The notes beneath the pieces are model-generated. The model saw only the letters and a program-made list of their open reading frames with translations, did no database searches and was not told where the DNA came from. The translations under genes and the position numbers were made by a program. From Kangiella sp. (lineage in GTDB: Bacteria > Pseudomonadota > Gammaproteobacteria > Enterobacterales > Kangiellaceae): DNA of 12,119 nucleotides. The stretch lies in assembly GCA_002733465.1 (NCBI GenBank), contig NVVT01000007.1, positions 4,010-16,128 on the forward strand, in the 5' to 3' direction. This document shows, piece by piece, positions 5,513 to 12,119 of the stretch. Positions within the stretch are counted from its first letter, which is position 1. Each line of letters opens with the position of its first letter.

Positions 5513-7615
5513 GTGTTATCAGATTCAAATCCAGAATTATCAAATGATTTTCAGATTGGTGAGTTTGTAGCCAACAGAAGTCTTAACACATTAGTTTGTC
5601 AGACATCAGAGCATGGCAAATCGAGCATTCCGATTGAACCAAAGGTAATGGAAGTGCTTTATTATCTAGCTTCGCATCCTAATCAAGTGATCACTCGTCA
5701 GGAGTTAATGGATAACTTGTGGCAGTCGCATGTGTCTGATGGCGCTGTGAGCCGAGTAGTTGGCTTACTCAGAAAGGCATTAGGTGATAATTCAGAAGCG
5801 CCTACTTATATTCAAACGGTGGCTAAAAAAGGTTATCGACTCATTGCAGAAGTGACCTCCATATCTAAAAAAGATGAACCGAAAAAATCAAAATCTAAAG
5901 GAATGAATCGTGAGCTGATTTTTTTAATTGTGGGAATTTTGGTGACCTTGGTGTTAATTTATAATTGGGTTTCAAAAACAAACCAGCCACCTCCAAGCCT
6001 AACCATTAACCAACCACAGTTTTTTCAGTTAACGAGTGAGCAAGGTTTTGAGTTTGATGCTAATTTGTCATTTGACGATAAATGGTTAATTTACCGTCAC
6101 CGTAAAAGTATAAAAGAGCAATATAATCTCTTTTTAAAAAATTTAGATAATCAAAACATCACACAATTAACCCACTCTAAAAAAGATGATCGTGCACCGA
6201 CTTTTTCACCTGATAAAAGACAAATCGTTTTTACCCGAAAGACTCTTAATGATTGTTCATTGATGTTGTTAGATTTAGACACAAACGGGCAGCCATTAAA
6301 AGAAACTAAAGTTTACAAGTGTGGCGCATTTGATCATTACAGTAATGTGGTCTGGTCAAAAGATGCTCAATCTCTTTATTTTACTGATAGAGCGTCAGCG
6401 GAAGTACCTTATCAAATTCATAAGCTAATTTTGGCGACTAACCGTGTTGAAAAAATCACGACTGGTTTAGATAATTATTATGGTGATAATGAATTAGCTT
6501 TATCACCTAGTGGAAAGTATCTGGCATTTTTTAGAAATAAATACTGGGGTAATAATCAGGTATATATTCTTGATTTAGAAACGGGCAAAGAACGTAAGCT
6601 ATTAGAACTTGGTTTTCTTGCCTGGAATATTAGCTGGACGGCTGATGAACAGCATTTGCTCTATAGTGATAATCGTAATGGCGGCATGTTGAAACTGATC
6701 GATATTAATGATGCCAGCGTACAAACCATTTTTAATTCACCCGCTTCCATTAACTCACCTGAACTCAGTGCCAGTGGTTCATCCATTGTGTATTCAACTG
6801 AAACTGCCGATGTGGATTTGTGGCAAGTTTCTATAGAAGGGTTAGTTAAAGGCGAGAAGCCAACCAAACTGGCTGCTAGCTCATCCCGTGTGGATGAAAT
6901 GCCTGTGCTTTCTAAAGACGGTGATAGATTATTATTTCTATCAGACAGGAATGGTTCAAGTCAGCTTTGGTTACAAGATAAAAACAGTTTGAGTGTGATG
7001 GACTCTCTCAACAAAGACAGTCGCATTGATGGGTTCAGCTGGCACCCAGATAATAAACAGGTGTTAGTGGCATACAGTGACAAAACCATTTATCGGTTAA
7101 ATACGGAAAAAAATACCAGTCAGTTAATTGATTTAGGAAATCAAAAATCAGGTTTTCCTCAGTTTTCAAATGATGGTAAGCTGGTTTATTTTTCATCGGA
7201 TGCTAGTGGTGATTGGCAGTTATGGTCTTATCAGCTTGATGGTAAAGAATTAAAACAATTGACCAAGGCTGGTGGATATAGGGTTAAAGTCGGAAACGAT
7301 GGAATAATCTACTTTAGCAAGTATCGAGAGAAAGGAATCTGGCAGCTAGATTTACCTTCTAGATCTGAAGTTAAAATTTTAACCGGTAGTATTCGAAGTG
7401 ATAATTTTTCAATTTGTGATAATCGAATTATTTATGAAGTCGATAATAAAGGGACAGAGCTGTGGCAGTTTGAATTAAGTTCTCAGAAAAAGCAGTTGCT
7501 TTTGACTACGTCTAATAGTTCAAGATTTACTTTTGATACGGTTAATGAATGTCAGAGTCTCGTTTTTTCTCAATGGGAAAATATTGAGTCCGATGTGATG
7601 ATGATGAAGATGTGA
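5513..7615 (+). CDS. Transmembrane one-component regulator: winged helix, membrane helix, TolB/WD40-like periplasmic sensor
   Basis: A 700-residue ToxR/CadC-type protein. Residues 13-113 form a Trans_reg_C winged helix ('IEPKVMEVLYYLASHPNQVITRQELMDNLW', recognition helix 'SDGAVSRVVGLLRKALGD', wing ending 'IQTVAKKGYRLI'). A basic linker (119-133) precedes one membrane helix (about 134-152). The rest is periplasmic and made of PD40/TolB-like blades, each with an 'S-x-D-x-x-x-I/L-x-F/Y' core: 186-194, 231-240, 282-290, 331-339, 375-384, 419-427, 467-475, 510-520, 552-560. Four periplasmic cysteines (248, 270, 635, 680) might form disulfides. The start is GTG, chosen because AGGA (5502-5505) lies 7 bases before it and the winged helix needs this length. 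It is divergent from the exporter operon, the classic place for its regulator; the 11-bp repeats between them are the proposed target. The ligand is unknown. Confidence 0.88.
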   Translation: MLSDSNPELSNDFQIGEFVANRSLNTLVCQTSEHGKSSIPIEPKVMEVLYYLASHPNQVITRQELMDNLWQSHVSDGAVSRVVGLLRKALGDNSEAPTYIQTVAKKGYRLIAEVTSISKKDEPKKSKSKGMNRELIFLIVGILVTLVLIYNWVSKTNQPPPSLTINQPQFFQLTSEQGFEFDANLSFDDKWLIYRHRKSIKEQYNLFLKNLDNQNITQLTHSKKDDRAPTFSPDKRQIVFTRKTLNDCSLMLLDLDTNGQPLKETKVYKCGAFDHYSNVVWSKDAQSLYFTDRASAEVPYQIHKLILATNRVEKITTGLDNYYGDNELALSPSGKYLAFFRNKYWGNNQVYILDLETGKERKLLELGFLAWNISWTADEQHLLYSDNRNGGMLKLIDINDASVQTIFNSPASINSPELSASGSSIVYSTETADVDLWQVSIEGLVKGEKPTKLAASSSRVDEMPVLSKDGDRLLFLSDRNGSSQLWLQDKNSLSVMDSLNKDSRIDGFSWHPDNKQVLVAYSDKTIYRLNTEKNTSQLIDLGNQKSGFPQFSNDGKLVYFSSDASGDWQLWSYQLDGKELKQLTKAGGYRVKVGNDGIIYFSKYREKGIWQLDLPSRSEVKILTGSIRSDNFSICDNRIIYEVDNKGTELWQFELSSQKKQLLLTTSNSSRFTFDTVNECQSLVFSQWENIESDVMMMKM

Positions 7616-7740
7616 TAATTTTATTTTCTTAGGTGACGACTGGCTTGAACCGATTGATTTTTAAGACAGTCTTATTCTGATGTTCCTCGACTTTATCGGA
7701 CACTCTAATTAGTAGACAATACTAATAAATGGAGTGAATT

Positions 7741-7860
7741 ATGACGAATAAGGTGATATTTACAAAAGAATTCAAACTTGAAGCCATCAGGCTTCTTGAG
7801 TTGGGAGAAACACCTTGCACTGTTTTAGACAGAGCGCTTTTACATCTTGGAAAAGTGTAG
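7741..7860 (+). pseudogene. IS3-family OrfA transposase remnant (5' end only)
   Basis: A 39-codon frame starts with ATG after a good GGAG site (7731-7734). Its first 23 residues, with 'FTKEFKLEAIRLLELGE' at 7-23, are the typical N-terminal helix of the HTH_Tnp_1 domain found in OrfA of IS3-family elements. After 'GETP' the family pattern is lost and the frame ends at TAG 7860, so the recognition helix, leucine zipper and all of OrfB are missing. A full OrfA is usually about 90-110 residues. This is the stump of an insertion sequence after deletion, unlikely to be functional. Its ribosome site is intact, so a short peptide could still be made. Confidence 0.7.
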
Positions 7861-7864
7861 TGAC

Positions 7865-7893
7865 TGGATAATACCTAAAGTAACTAGTATAGT
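7865..7893 (+). promoter_or_regulatory. Candidate sigma70 promoter of the DUF885 peptidase gene
   Basis: TGGATA (7865-7870) and TATAGT (7888-7893) are 17 bases apart and match 9 of 12 consensus positions. A start near 7900 would give a leader of about 56 bases before the ATG at 7956. It lies directly after the insertion-sequence stump, so the promoter may have been brought or altered by that event. Confidence 0.4.
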
Positions 7894-7955
7894 TTGATAA
7901 CAATTTTTAACTTGTCAATACCCTTAATAAACAATTGACTGATAAGAGTCCGATT

Positions 7956-9710
7956 ATGCTTAAAATATTTGTTAACCTAATTCATTCGCTTTTGCTGACA
8001 GTGATGCTTCTTGTTACTTCTTCATTAACGGCGTCAGAGCTTAGTGATTCATCTAAAAAATTAAATTTACTTTTATCTGAGCACTGGAAAAATGCTCAAC
8101 AGGAGCAAGTTTTTTTTCGTAAGGATCCCGATACTTTCAGAATGAATGGTAAGTTACCCTCATTCAGTCAAACGTCAAGAGAGCGAAGAGAAGCTTATAA
8201 TCTAACGCTGTTAAAAAGATTAAAAGCGATAAAGTTTAAGCAACTCACTAAAGAAGAGCAGATAACTTATCAGATATTTGTTTACGAACGTCAAGCAGAA
8301 GCAAGGAGCTATGGTCAATTGGATCATCTCTATCCTTTTAACTTTTATTCAGGCTTTGATCGATACTTTGCAGGGGCTCCTGACAACATGTCCTTTCTCA
8401 GTAAAAAGAACTATGACAACTATTTAATAAGTCTTGCAGATTTCCCTCGATATAATAATGAACACATCAGCAATTTAAGAGAAGCAATCAAGAAAGGACA
8501 CACCCATTATTGTGCTAGTTTCGAGAATTATCATTTAGGTATCAGTAAACATCTGGTGACAGATATTAATGAAAGCGTATTCTATAAGCCGATGTTAAAT
8601 ATGCCGGCTAAATTAACTAAAGAACAGCGCAGTAGCTATCAGAAACAAGCAACAGTGTTAATTAAACAAAAGGTTCTGCCGGCCTATAAAAAGTTTTATC
8701 AATTCTTTACTGAAGACTATATGACTCAATGCCGTACAAAGGTTGGTATCAGTGAATTAAAAAAAGGCGATGAATATTATAAATATCTTATTGAGTACTA
8801 TACAACTACTTCGATGTCTGCGGATGAGATCCATCAACTTGGGATAAAAGAAGTTGCCCGTATACGTGAAGAAATGAAAAGTATTATCAGCGATCTAAAG
8901 TTCAAAGGTGATTTCAATGACTTTATTCAATTCTTAAGAACAGATAAGCGTTTCCACACTGATTCTGCAATGGATTTAATAGAAAAAGCCAGTTACATTA
9001 CTCGAAAGATGGCAGCCCAACTACCAAAATGGTTTTCCGTTCTGCCTCGTACCACTTTTGATATTAAGCCATCTAATGCCGGAGGTTATTATGTTGCATC
9101 CGATGGTTCAGGAACGACATCAGGCACCTACTTTGTCACAACAAAGGAAGAAGGACGTGAACCACTTTACACTTTGGAAGCTTTAACTTTTCATGAAGCT
9201 GAGCCTGGACATCATTTCCAAAGTGCTATAGCTCAAGAAGTCGATATGGCAGAATTTAGGAAGACACTTTATCACTCTGCTTTTGGCGAGGGATGGGGGC
9301 TTTACTCCGAAAGACTAGGAAAAGAGATGGGTTTTTATCAAGATCCCTATAGTAACTTTGGACGACTCACCTATGAAGTATGGCGTGCCTGTCGATTAGT
9401 AGTCGATACTGGAATGCATGCTAAAGGTTGGTCGAGACAACAAGCGATAGATTATATGGCAGAAAATACGGGTGTGAGTTTGTCAGAAGTAACATCAGAA
9501 ATCGATCGTTATATCACCTGGCCTGCTCAAGCTCTGTCCTACAAAATTGGTGAGATTAAGATTCGCGAGTTAAGAAAAATGGCTGAAGATAAGTTAGGTG
9601 AGCATTTCGACATTCGAACCTTTCATGATCAAATTCTAAGTAATGGAAGCTTACCTCTCGATTTACTCGAAGAATTGACAGTTGATTGGATTGCGTTACA
9701 GCTACATTAA
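7956..9710 (+). CDS. Secreted DUF885-family metallopeptidase-like protein
   Basis: The product is 584 residues from ATG 7956. I prefer this to the in-frame TTG at 7935 because AAGAG (7944-7948) precedes the ATG and residues 1-26 then form a clean Sec signal peptide (hydrophobic stretch 8-24, cleavage after LTA at 26). No lipobox cysteine is present, so a soluble periplasmic or exported protein is expected. The signature of DUF885 is present: HEAEPGHHFQ (413-422), a zinc-site HExxx[G]H-like motif, and GEGWGLYSERL (444-454), whose E445 may be the further metal ligand seen in gluzincin-type peptidases. Also typical are 'YITWPAQALSYKIGEIKIRELR' near 520-545 and the C-terminal 'GSLPLDLLEELTVDWI'. 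About 560-620 residues is normal for the family. Members are thought to be peptidases; the substrate here is unknown. It seems to be a single-gene unit. Confidence 0.9.
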   Translation: MLKIFVNLIHSLLLTVMLLVTSSLTASELSDSSKKLNLLLSEHWKNAQQEQVFFRKDPDTFRMNGKLPSFSQTSRERREAYNLTLLKRLKAIKFKQLTKEEQITYQIFVYERQAEARSYGQLDHLYPFNFYSGFDRYFAGAPDNMSFLSKKNYDNYLISLADFPRYNNEHISNLREAIKKGHTHYCASFENYHLGISKHLVTDINESVFYKPMLNMPAKLTKEQRSSYQKQATVLIKQKVLPAYKKFYQFFTEDYMTQCRTKVGISELKKGDEYYKYLIEYYTTTSMSADEIHQLGIKEVARIREEMKSIISDLKFKGDFNDFIQFLRTDKRFHTDSAMDLIEKASYITRKMAAQLPKWFSVLPRTTFDIKPSNAGGYYVASDGSGTTSGTYFVTTKEEGREPLYTLEALTFHEAEPGHHFQSAIAQEVDMAEFRKTLYHSAFGEGWGLYSERLGKEMGFYQDPYSNFGRLTYEVWRACRLVVDTGMHAKGWSRQQAIDYMAENTGVSLSEVTSEIDRYITWPAQALSYKIGEIKIRELRKMAEDKLGEHFDIRTFHDQILSNGSLPLDLLEELTVDWIALQLH

Positions 9711-9734
9711 AAGTTTATCAGAGCAAACTCTCTA

Positions 9735-9775
9735 AGACAGGCCATACATTAGCAAGAATAAGTATGGTCAGGTCT
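9735..9775 (+). other. Hairpin downstream of the peptidase gene
   Basis: GGCCATAC (9740-9747) pairs with GTATGGTC (9762-9769) with one G-T pair, and AGAC (9735-9738) with GTCT (9772-9775) extends it past a mismatch. It starts 25 bases after the stop codon. No T-run follows, so it may stabilise the mRNA end rather than terminate. Confidence 0.35.
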
Positions 9776-9831
9776 ATCGTTGCCACGCAATCAATTTTAA
9801 GATTGTTATCTCAGTAAATAAAATGTCCGCT

Positions 9832-9869
9832 ATTGGCTGTGAGTTGACCAGTTGAGCTCACAGCAATTT
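9832..9869 (+). terminator. Terminator-like hairpin for the peptidase gene
   Basis: GCTGTGAG (9836-9843) and CTCACAGC (9857-9864) are exact complements; ATT (9832-9834) and AAT (9865-9867) extend the stem past a bulged G. Only three T follow, so termination strength is doubtful. Confidence 0.35.
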
Positions 9870-10076
9870 CTAGACTTAAGTGTAATAACACTGAATAGCA
9901 AGCTTATTACGAATTAAGCCCACGAAATTTTCATGAGCTTTCAAACTTCAAAATCTTTTAGCTTAATGAGTACTTGTGCAACATAGAATACGGTCAAAGT
10001 AATCTATAGGTTGTCACATCAAATCTAAGCTACGACACATTACAAGTTAGTTGGTTAAATTTTATTCCTTCCGTCA

Positions 10077-10868
10077 CTATTCTCCTATAAATCGACTAAA
10101 CCGCCGCTCCAGAACTTCCTTGCGTACTTTGTAATTTGGATCGTCGATTCGGTCTTGGAGGAGCGGACCGGAAAGTTCTTCGTTCCCTCCAAATCTAACC
10201 ACAAAATAGACTGAGAATCTTCTCACCCACCAATCCGGATGGTGTTTGGCCGCCCATGCAAGCAACTCGACCGTTTCACGGCCCTGCCCCGGCATCCAAG
10301 CCAATGTGTACGGAATATAAGTCGTTGTTCCTTCTACCGCAGAGGTAATCAATGCTTCAGAAAGCGCATTTTGAATGTCGGGAAGATGTTCCTTAACGTC
10401 TAGCCAAAACTGTTTTCTTTTATCTGCGAAGCCAGTCTCTTCATTATGAGAAAACTTAGCATTCACAGCGGCAAAAGCCATCGCTACTTTCACCCGTTGC
10501 GATTTCTCAGGATGCGCAAACAATCGCAGAAGCACGTCGGACGAATCACCGTCCAGAATCACGTTGAACACTAACGCTTCCTCAACGGATAAATCCGCTG
10601 TCAGTTTCGCAAATTCAGATGTGGGAAGACCAGATTCGTCAAGATGTCCGCCACCTATTTCAGGCTCCGTCGGTGAGGACGAGGGATCTGATTGGTCCAT
10701 TTTAGCTGCGTGACGTTCTACAAACGCGGCAACAAACGCTGGCGGCTCGGCAAAAACTATTGGACGCGCACTTAATCCAGCCAATGCATGGACGAGAAAA
10801 ACGACGACGACCATTGCGATAAAGGCCGTTGCGATGATTAAATTTTTAAATCTAAAACTGATGTTCAT
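10077..10868 (-). CDS. Unrecognised membrane-anchored protein with HEAT-repeat-like C-terminus
   Basis: The product is 263 residues. I place the start at ATG 10868, not the upstream in-frame ATG at 10925, because AGGA (10879-10876) sits 7 bases before it and the protein then opens with a membrane anchor: basic residues 6-8, then hydrophobic 9-31. A low-complexity, S/P/E-rich linker follows (about 55-82). The rest is helical; 'HPEKSQRVKVAMAFAAV' (119-135), 'HPDWWVRRFSVYFVVRFG' (210-227) and 'DDPNYKVRKEVLERRF' (242-257) have the 'P-x-x-x-VR-x-x-x' look of HEAT repeats, suggesting a protein-binding scaffold in the periplasm. I recognise no specific family. Hand counts of three lines gave about 53, 50 and 43% GC, well above flanking genes, hinting at transfer from another genome. 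It has no operon partners on its strand. Confidence 0.7.
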   Translation of the reverse strand: MNISFRFKNLIIATAFIAMVVVVFLVHALAGLSARPIVFAEPPAFVAAFVERHAAKMDQSDPSSSPTEPEIGGGHLDESGLPTSEFAKLTADLSVEEALVFNVILDGDSSDVLLRLFAHPEKSQRVKVAMAFAAVNAKFSHNEETGFADKRKQFWLDVKEHLPDIQNALSEALITSAVEGTTTYIPYTLAWMPGQGRETVELLAWAAKHHPDWWVRRFSVYFVVRFGGNEELSGPLLQDRIDDPNYKVRKEVLERRFSRFIGE

Positions 10869-10925
10869 AATTTTATCCTCATGTGAAATAAACAGGAGCC
10901 TATGTTCAAGTGCAAATACAAGCAT

Positions 10926-11377
10926 AAGTAAATCAAGTTATTTGGAATTTAAGTGAATTGGAATGAAATTACATGACGTTCTGCTGACTTCTAGCTGATT
11001 TTAGAATGATTACAATTCTATGCCGAGTATTGTTTTTTAATAATGCCTATTCGCTACCATCTGAATTCATAATCCAAATTTCATCACAGTCTACTGGTCA
11101 GATTATTGAGACACTTAGAGCCAAAGAATAAGGTCAATAACAGGTGCCTTAATACTAATAGAAAGCGCGCTTATCGGAATTAAACAGACAGGATTTATTA
11201 AGTGCGAAAACGTTAAAACATGCATTGAATCGCATCTAAAGATTTGTTCAGGCAAACCAATTTATTGATAGTTCAACCGATCATATATCAAGTGCAATTA
11301 GATGCAGTTTTTCTTTCAAGCTAAGTTACTAAAGTAACAATTTAATTATTTAAAACTACTGTTGAATATTAATACTA
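10926..11377. other. Gene-free stretch upstream of the HEAT-like gene
   Basis: No convincing coding frame is seen on either strand. Present are a pair of 14-bp near-identical direct repeats (10935-10964), a 6-bp stem with a 7-base loop (11002-11020), an 8-bp inverted pair GCATCTAA/TTAGATGC 58 bases apart (11232-11239, 11298-11305), and a small stem GTTAC/GTAAC (11325-11338) 40 bases past the protease stop. Confidence 0.5.
10935..10964. repeat. Two 14-bp direct repeats upstream of the HEAT-like gene
   Basis: AAGTTATTTGGAAT (10935-10948) and AAGTGAATTGGAAT (10951-10964) agree at 12 of 14 bases with a 16-base period. They lie about 67-96 bases upstream of the ATG at 10868, a place where a regulator might bind. 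The region is AT-rich, so chance is not excluded. Confidence 0.35.
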
Positions 11378-12119
11378 TCAATCAGAATAACCTTTGATCT
11401 CAGTGGCCATAACATCAAAACAACGCTCAACTTTTCTCATTCGACATACTTGATGTTTACCTTGTTGATCACTGCTCTTTAACCATTGTTCTAAACTAAT
11501 ATCTTTAGCTGACAAACCATCAATGTTAGTAACTATATCGCCTTTTTTAATATCTATAGAATGACTCGCCATTTGAGGAAGAACATATCTAACAATAAAG
11601 TCACCATTTTTCAGTTTTCTTAACTCTAAACCGATCAGGTTATATAAACTTTTATAAGCGGCTCCTTTGTTAACAGATTCATCATAGGGAATGATATGCA
11701 ATTTGGATGAGTGATAATCAATCACTGTTTTAAATTGACTTAACAGCGCACTACCAACTATCCACCAATCATCTCCATCACCATCTATATCACCAATCAA
11801 ATTAGTTTTCACATTGGTAAACTCTAAATCTCCCATACGAACTTTCGGAACTGTCACTCGTTGATGAATGGTTTGTCCGCTTAAACCAAAATCGGCTGCG
11901 GTGATTTGCGTGGATGGCAACTTCATATTTTCATTGTGTATATAACCAACATCAGCTTTTATATAGTGTCGGCTACCAGTATCTATAGTTAATTCTTGCT
12001 TAACAATTTGTCCTTGACCAAAATCTATTTCACTTTCAATTCCAAGTTTACTTAAAAAAACATCAAAAGGGATCGTTGTTTCTTTGCCTTTTTCTTCATG
12101 TGTAGCTTTATAAGGTACT
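11378..12119 (-). CDS. Partial retropepsin-like aspartyl protease with PDZ-like C-terminus, runs off right edge
   Basis: The frame is open from the right edge (last full codon 12118-12116) to TGA-ended position 11378, giving 246 residues; the Met at 11926 is internal, because coding sense continues upstream of it. The key sign is 'LTIDTGS' (D-T-G-S codons at 11983-11972), the catalytic motif of retropepsin-like (Asp_protease_2) enzymes, followed about 65 residues later by 'WWIVGSALLSQFKTVIDYHSSKLHI', the typical G-x-x-L-L-x-x-F-x-x-x-x-D-Y end of the fold. A PDZ-like segment, 'GDIVTNIDGLSAKDISLEQW', forms the C-terminus, as in many bacterial secreted members, and two cysteines 8 residues apart follow it. 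An acidic D-x-D-x-D-x-D-D loop (11791-11768) precedes the WWIVG strand. The N-terminus, with any signal peptide, is missing. The fold is confident; target proteins are unknown. Confidence 0.82.
   Translation of the reverse strand, partial: VPYKATHEEKGKETTIPFDVFLSKLGIESEIDFGQGQIVKQELTIDTGSRHYIKADVGYIHNENMKLPSTQITAADFGLSGQTIHQRVTVPKVRMGDLEFTNVKTNLIGDIDGDGDDWWIVGSALLSQFKTVIDYHSSKLHIIPYDESVNKGAAYKSLYNLIGLELRKLKNGDFIVRYVLPQMASHSIDIKKGDIVTNIDGLSAKDISLEQWLKSSDQQGKHQVCRMRKVERCFDVMATEIKGYSD

Larger units (their letters stand above)
7616..7955. other. Spacer holding an IS3-type remnant and the peptidase promoter
   Basis: No intact gene is present. A 13-base odd palindrome, TAAGAC-A-GTCTTA (7662-7674), lies about 46 bases past the regulator stop but lacks a T-run. 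The transposase remnant fills 7741-7860. No copy of its upstream flank (CGGACACTC, 7698-7706) recurs in inverted form on the right, so insertion-sequence ends are not delimited. Confidence 0.5.
9711..10076. other. Convergent spacer between the peptidase and HEAT-like genes
   Basis: No coding frame, tRNA or known element is recognised here. The stretch contains two hairpins listed separately (9735-9775 and 9832-9867). Both converging genes would end transcription in this region. Confidence 0.5.

Noticed and set aside
6661..6867. Minus-strand 68-codon frame
   Set aside because: Antisense shadow within the regulator's propeller region.
7592..7613. Run of GATGAT-like triplets
   Set aside because: It is the Met-rich C-terminus of the regulator followed by its stop codon, too short to be a meaningful microsatellite.
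7780..7795. GAAGCC/GGCTTC hairpin in the transposase stump
   Set aside because: It falls in the conserved coding part (KLEAIRLLE) and is best explained by codon content, not by a structural role.
7935..7955. TTG start seven codons upstream for the peptidase
   Set aside because: No ribosome site before it, and it would put seven polar residues ahead of a clean signal peptide; ATG 7956 is better on both counts.
10869..10925. Upstream ATG giving 19 extra residues for the HEAT-like protein
   Set aside because: The ATG at 10868 has AGGA at good spacing and begins directly with a membrane anchor.
11924..11926. ATG as start of a 182-residue protein
   Set aside because: The frame continues upstream to the window edge and contains the catalytic DTGS motif, so this Met is internal.
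1..12119. CRISPR arrays, tRNA or rRNA genes, replication origins
   Set aside because: I saw no regularly spaced repeat array, cloverleaf, rRNA-like sequence or origin-type iteron set anywhere in the window.

Overview
The window comes from an AT-rich bacterial chromosome. Most genes look close to 38-40% GC by eye. Several traits point to a marine-type gammaproteobacterium: Shine-Dalgarno-led genes, a membrane-anchored winged-helix regulator fused to TolB-like repeats, an 800-residue double-FtsX permease, and a DUF885 peptidase. Genus is not decidable from the sequence alone; a Kangiella/Aliikangiella/Shewanella-like source is only a guess.

Layout, left to right. The start of a PhoB/CadC-type winged-helix regulator runs off the left edge (1-252, minus). 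A gene-free stretch (253-742) follows, holding a perfect 10-bp dyad and two abutting inverted repeats. A leftward operon (5236 down to 743) then encodes a HlyD-like adaptor, a MacB/LolD-type ATPase and a MacB/FtsX-type permease, which is an inner-membrane exporter module with no TolC-like partner in view. Divergent from it (5513-7615, plus) is a one-component transmembrane regulator with a cytoplasmic winged helix, one membrane helix and a large periplasmic beta-propeller-like sensor. The 276-bp divergent spacer carries three direct repeats at exact 11-bp spacing, the pattern expected of a PhoB-class operator, and a CT/GA-rich hairpin in the regulator's leader.

Right of the regulator lie an IS3-type transposase remnant (7741-7860), a secreted DUF885 metallopeptidase-like gene (7956-9710, plus), a 366-bp convergent spacer with two hairpins, and an unrecognised membrane-anchored HEAT-repeat-like gene (10868-10077, minus) whose base composition is clearly richer in GC than its neighbours. 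After a further 452-bp gene-free stretch comes the 3' part of a retropepsin-like aspartyl protease with a PDZ-like tail (12119-11378, minus), whose start lies beyond the right edge.

The best-supported functional unit is the sensor-regulator, its proposed 11-bp-repeat operator and the divergent three-gene exporter. The likely logic is that an envelope signal read by the propeller controls export of an unknown substrate. The two peptidases and the HEAT-like gene are not obviously part of that unit.
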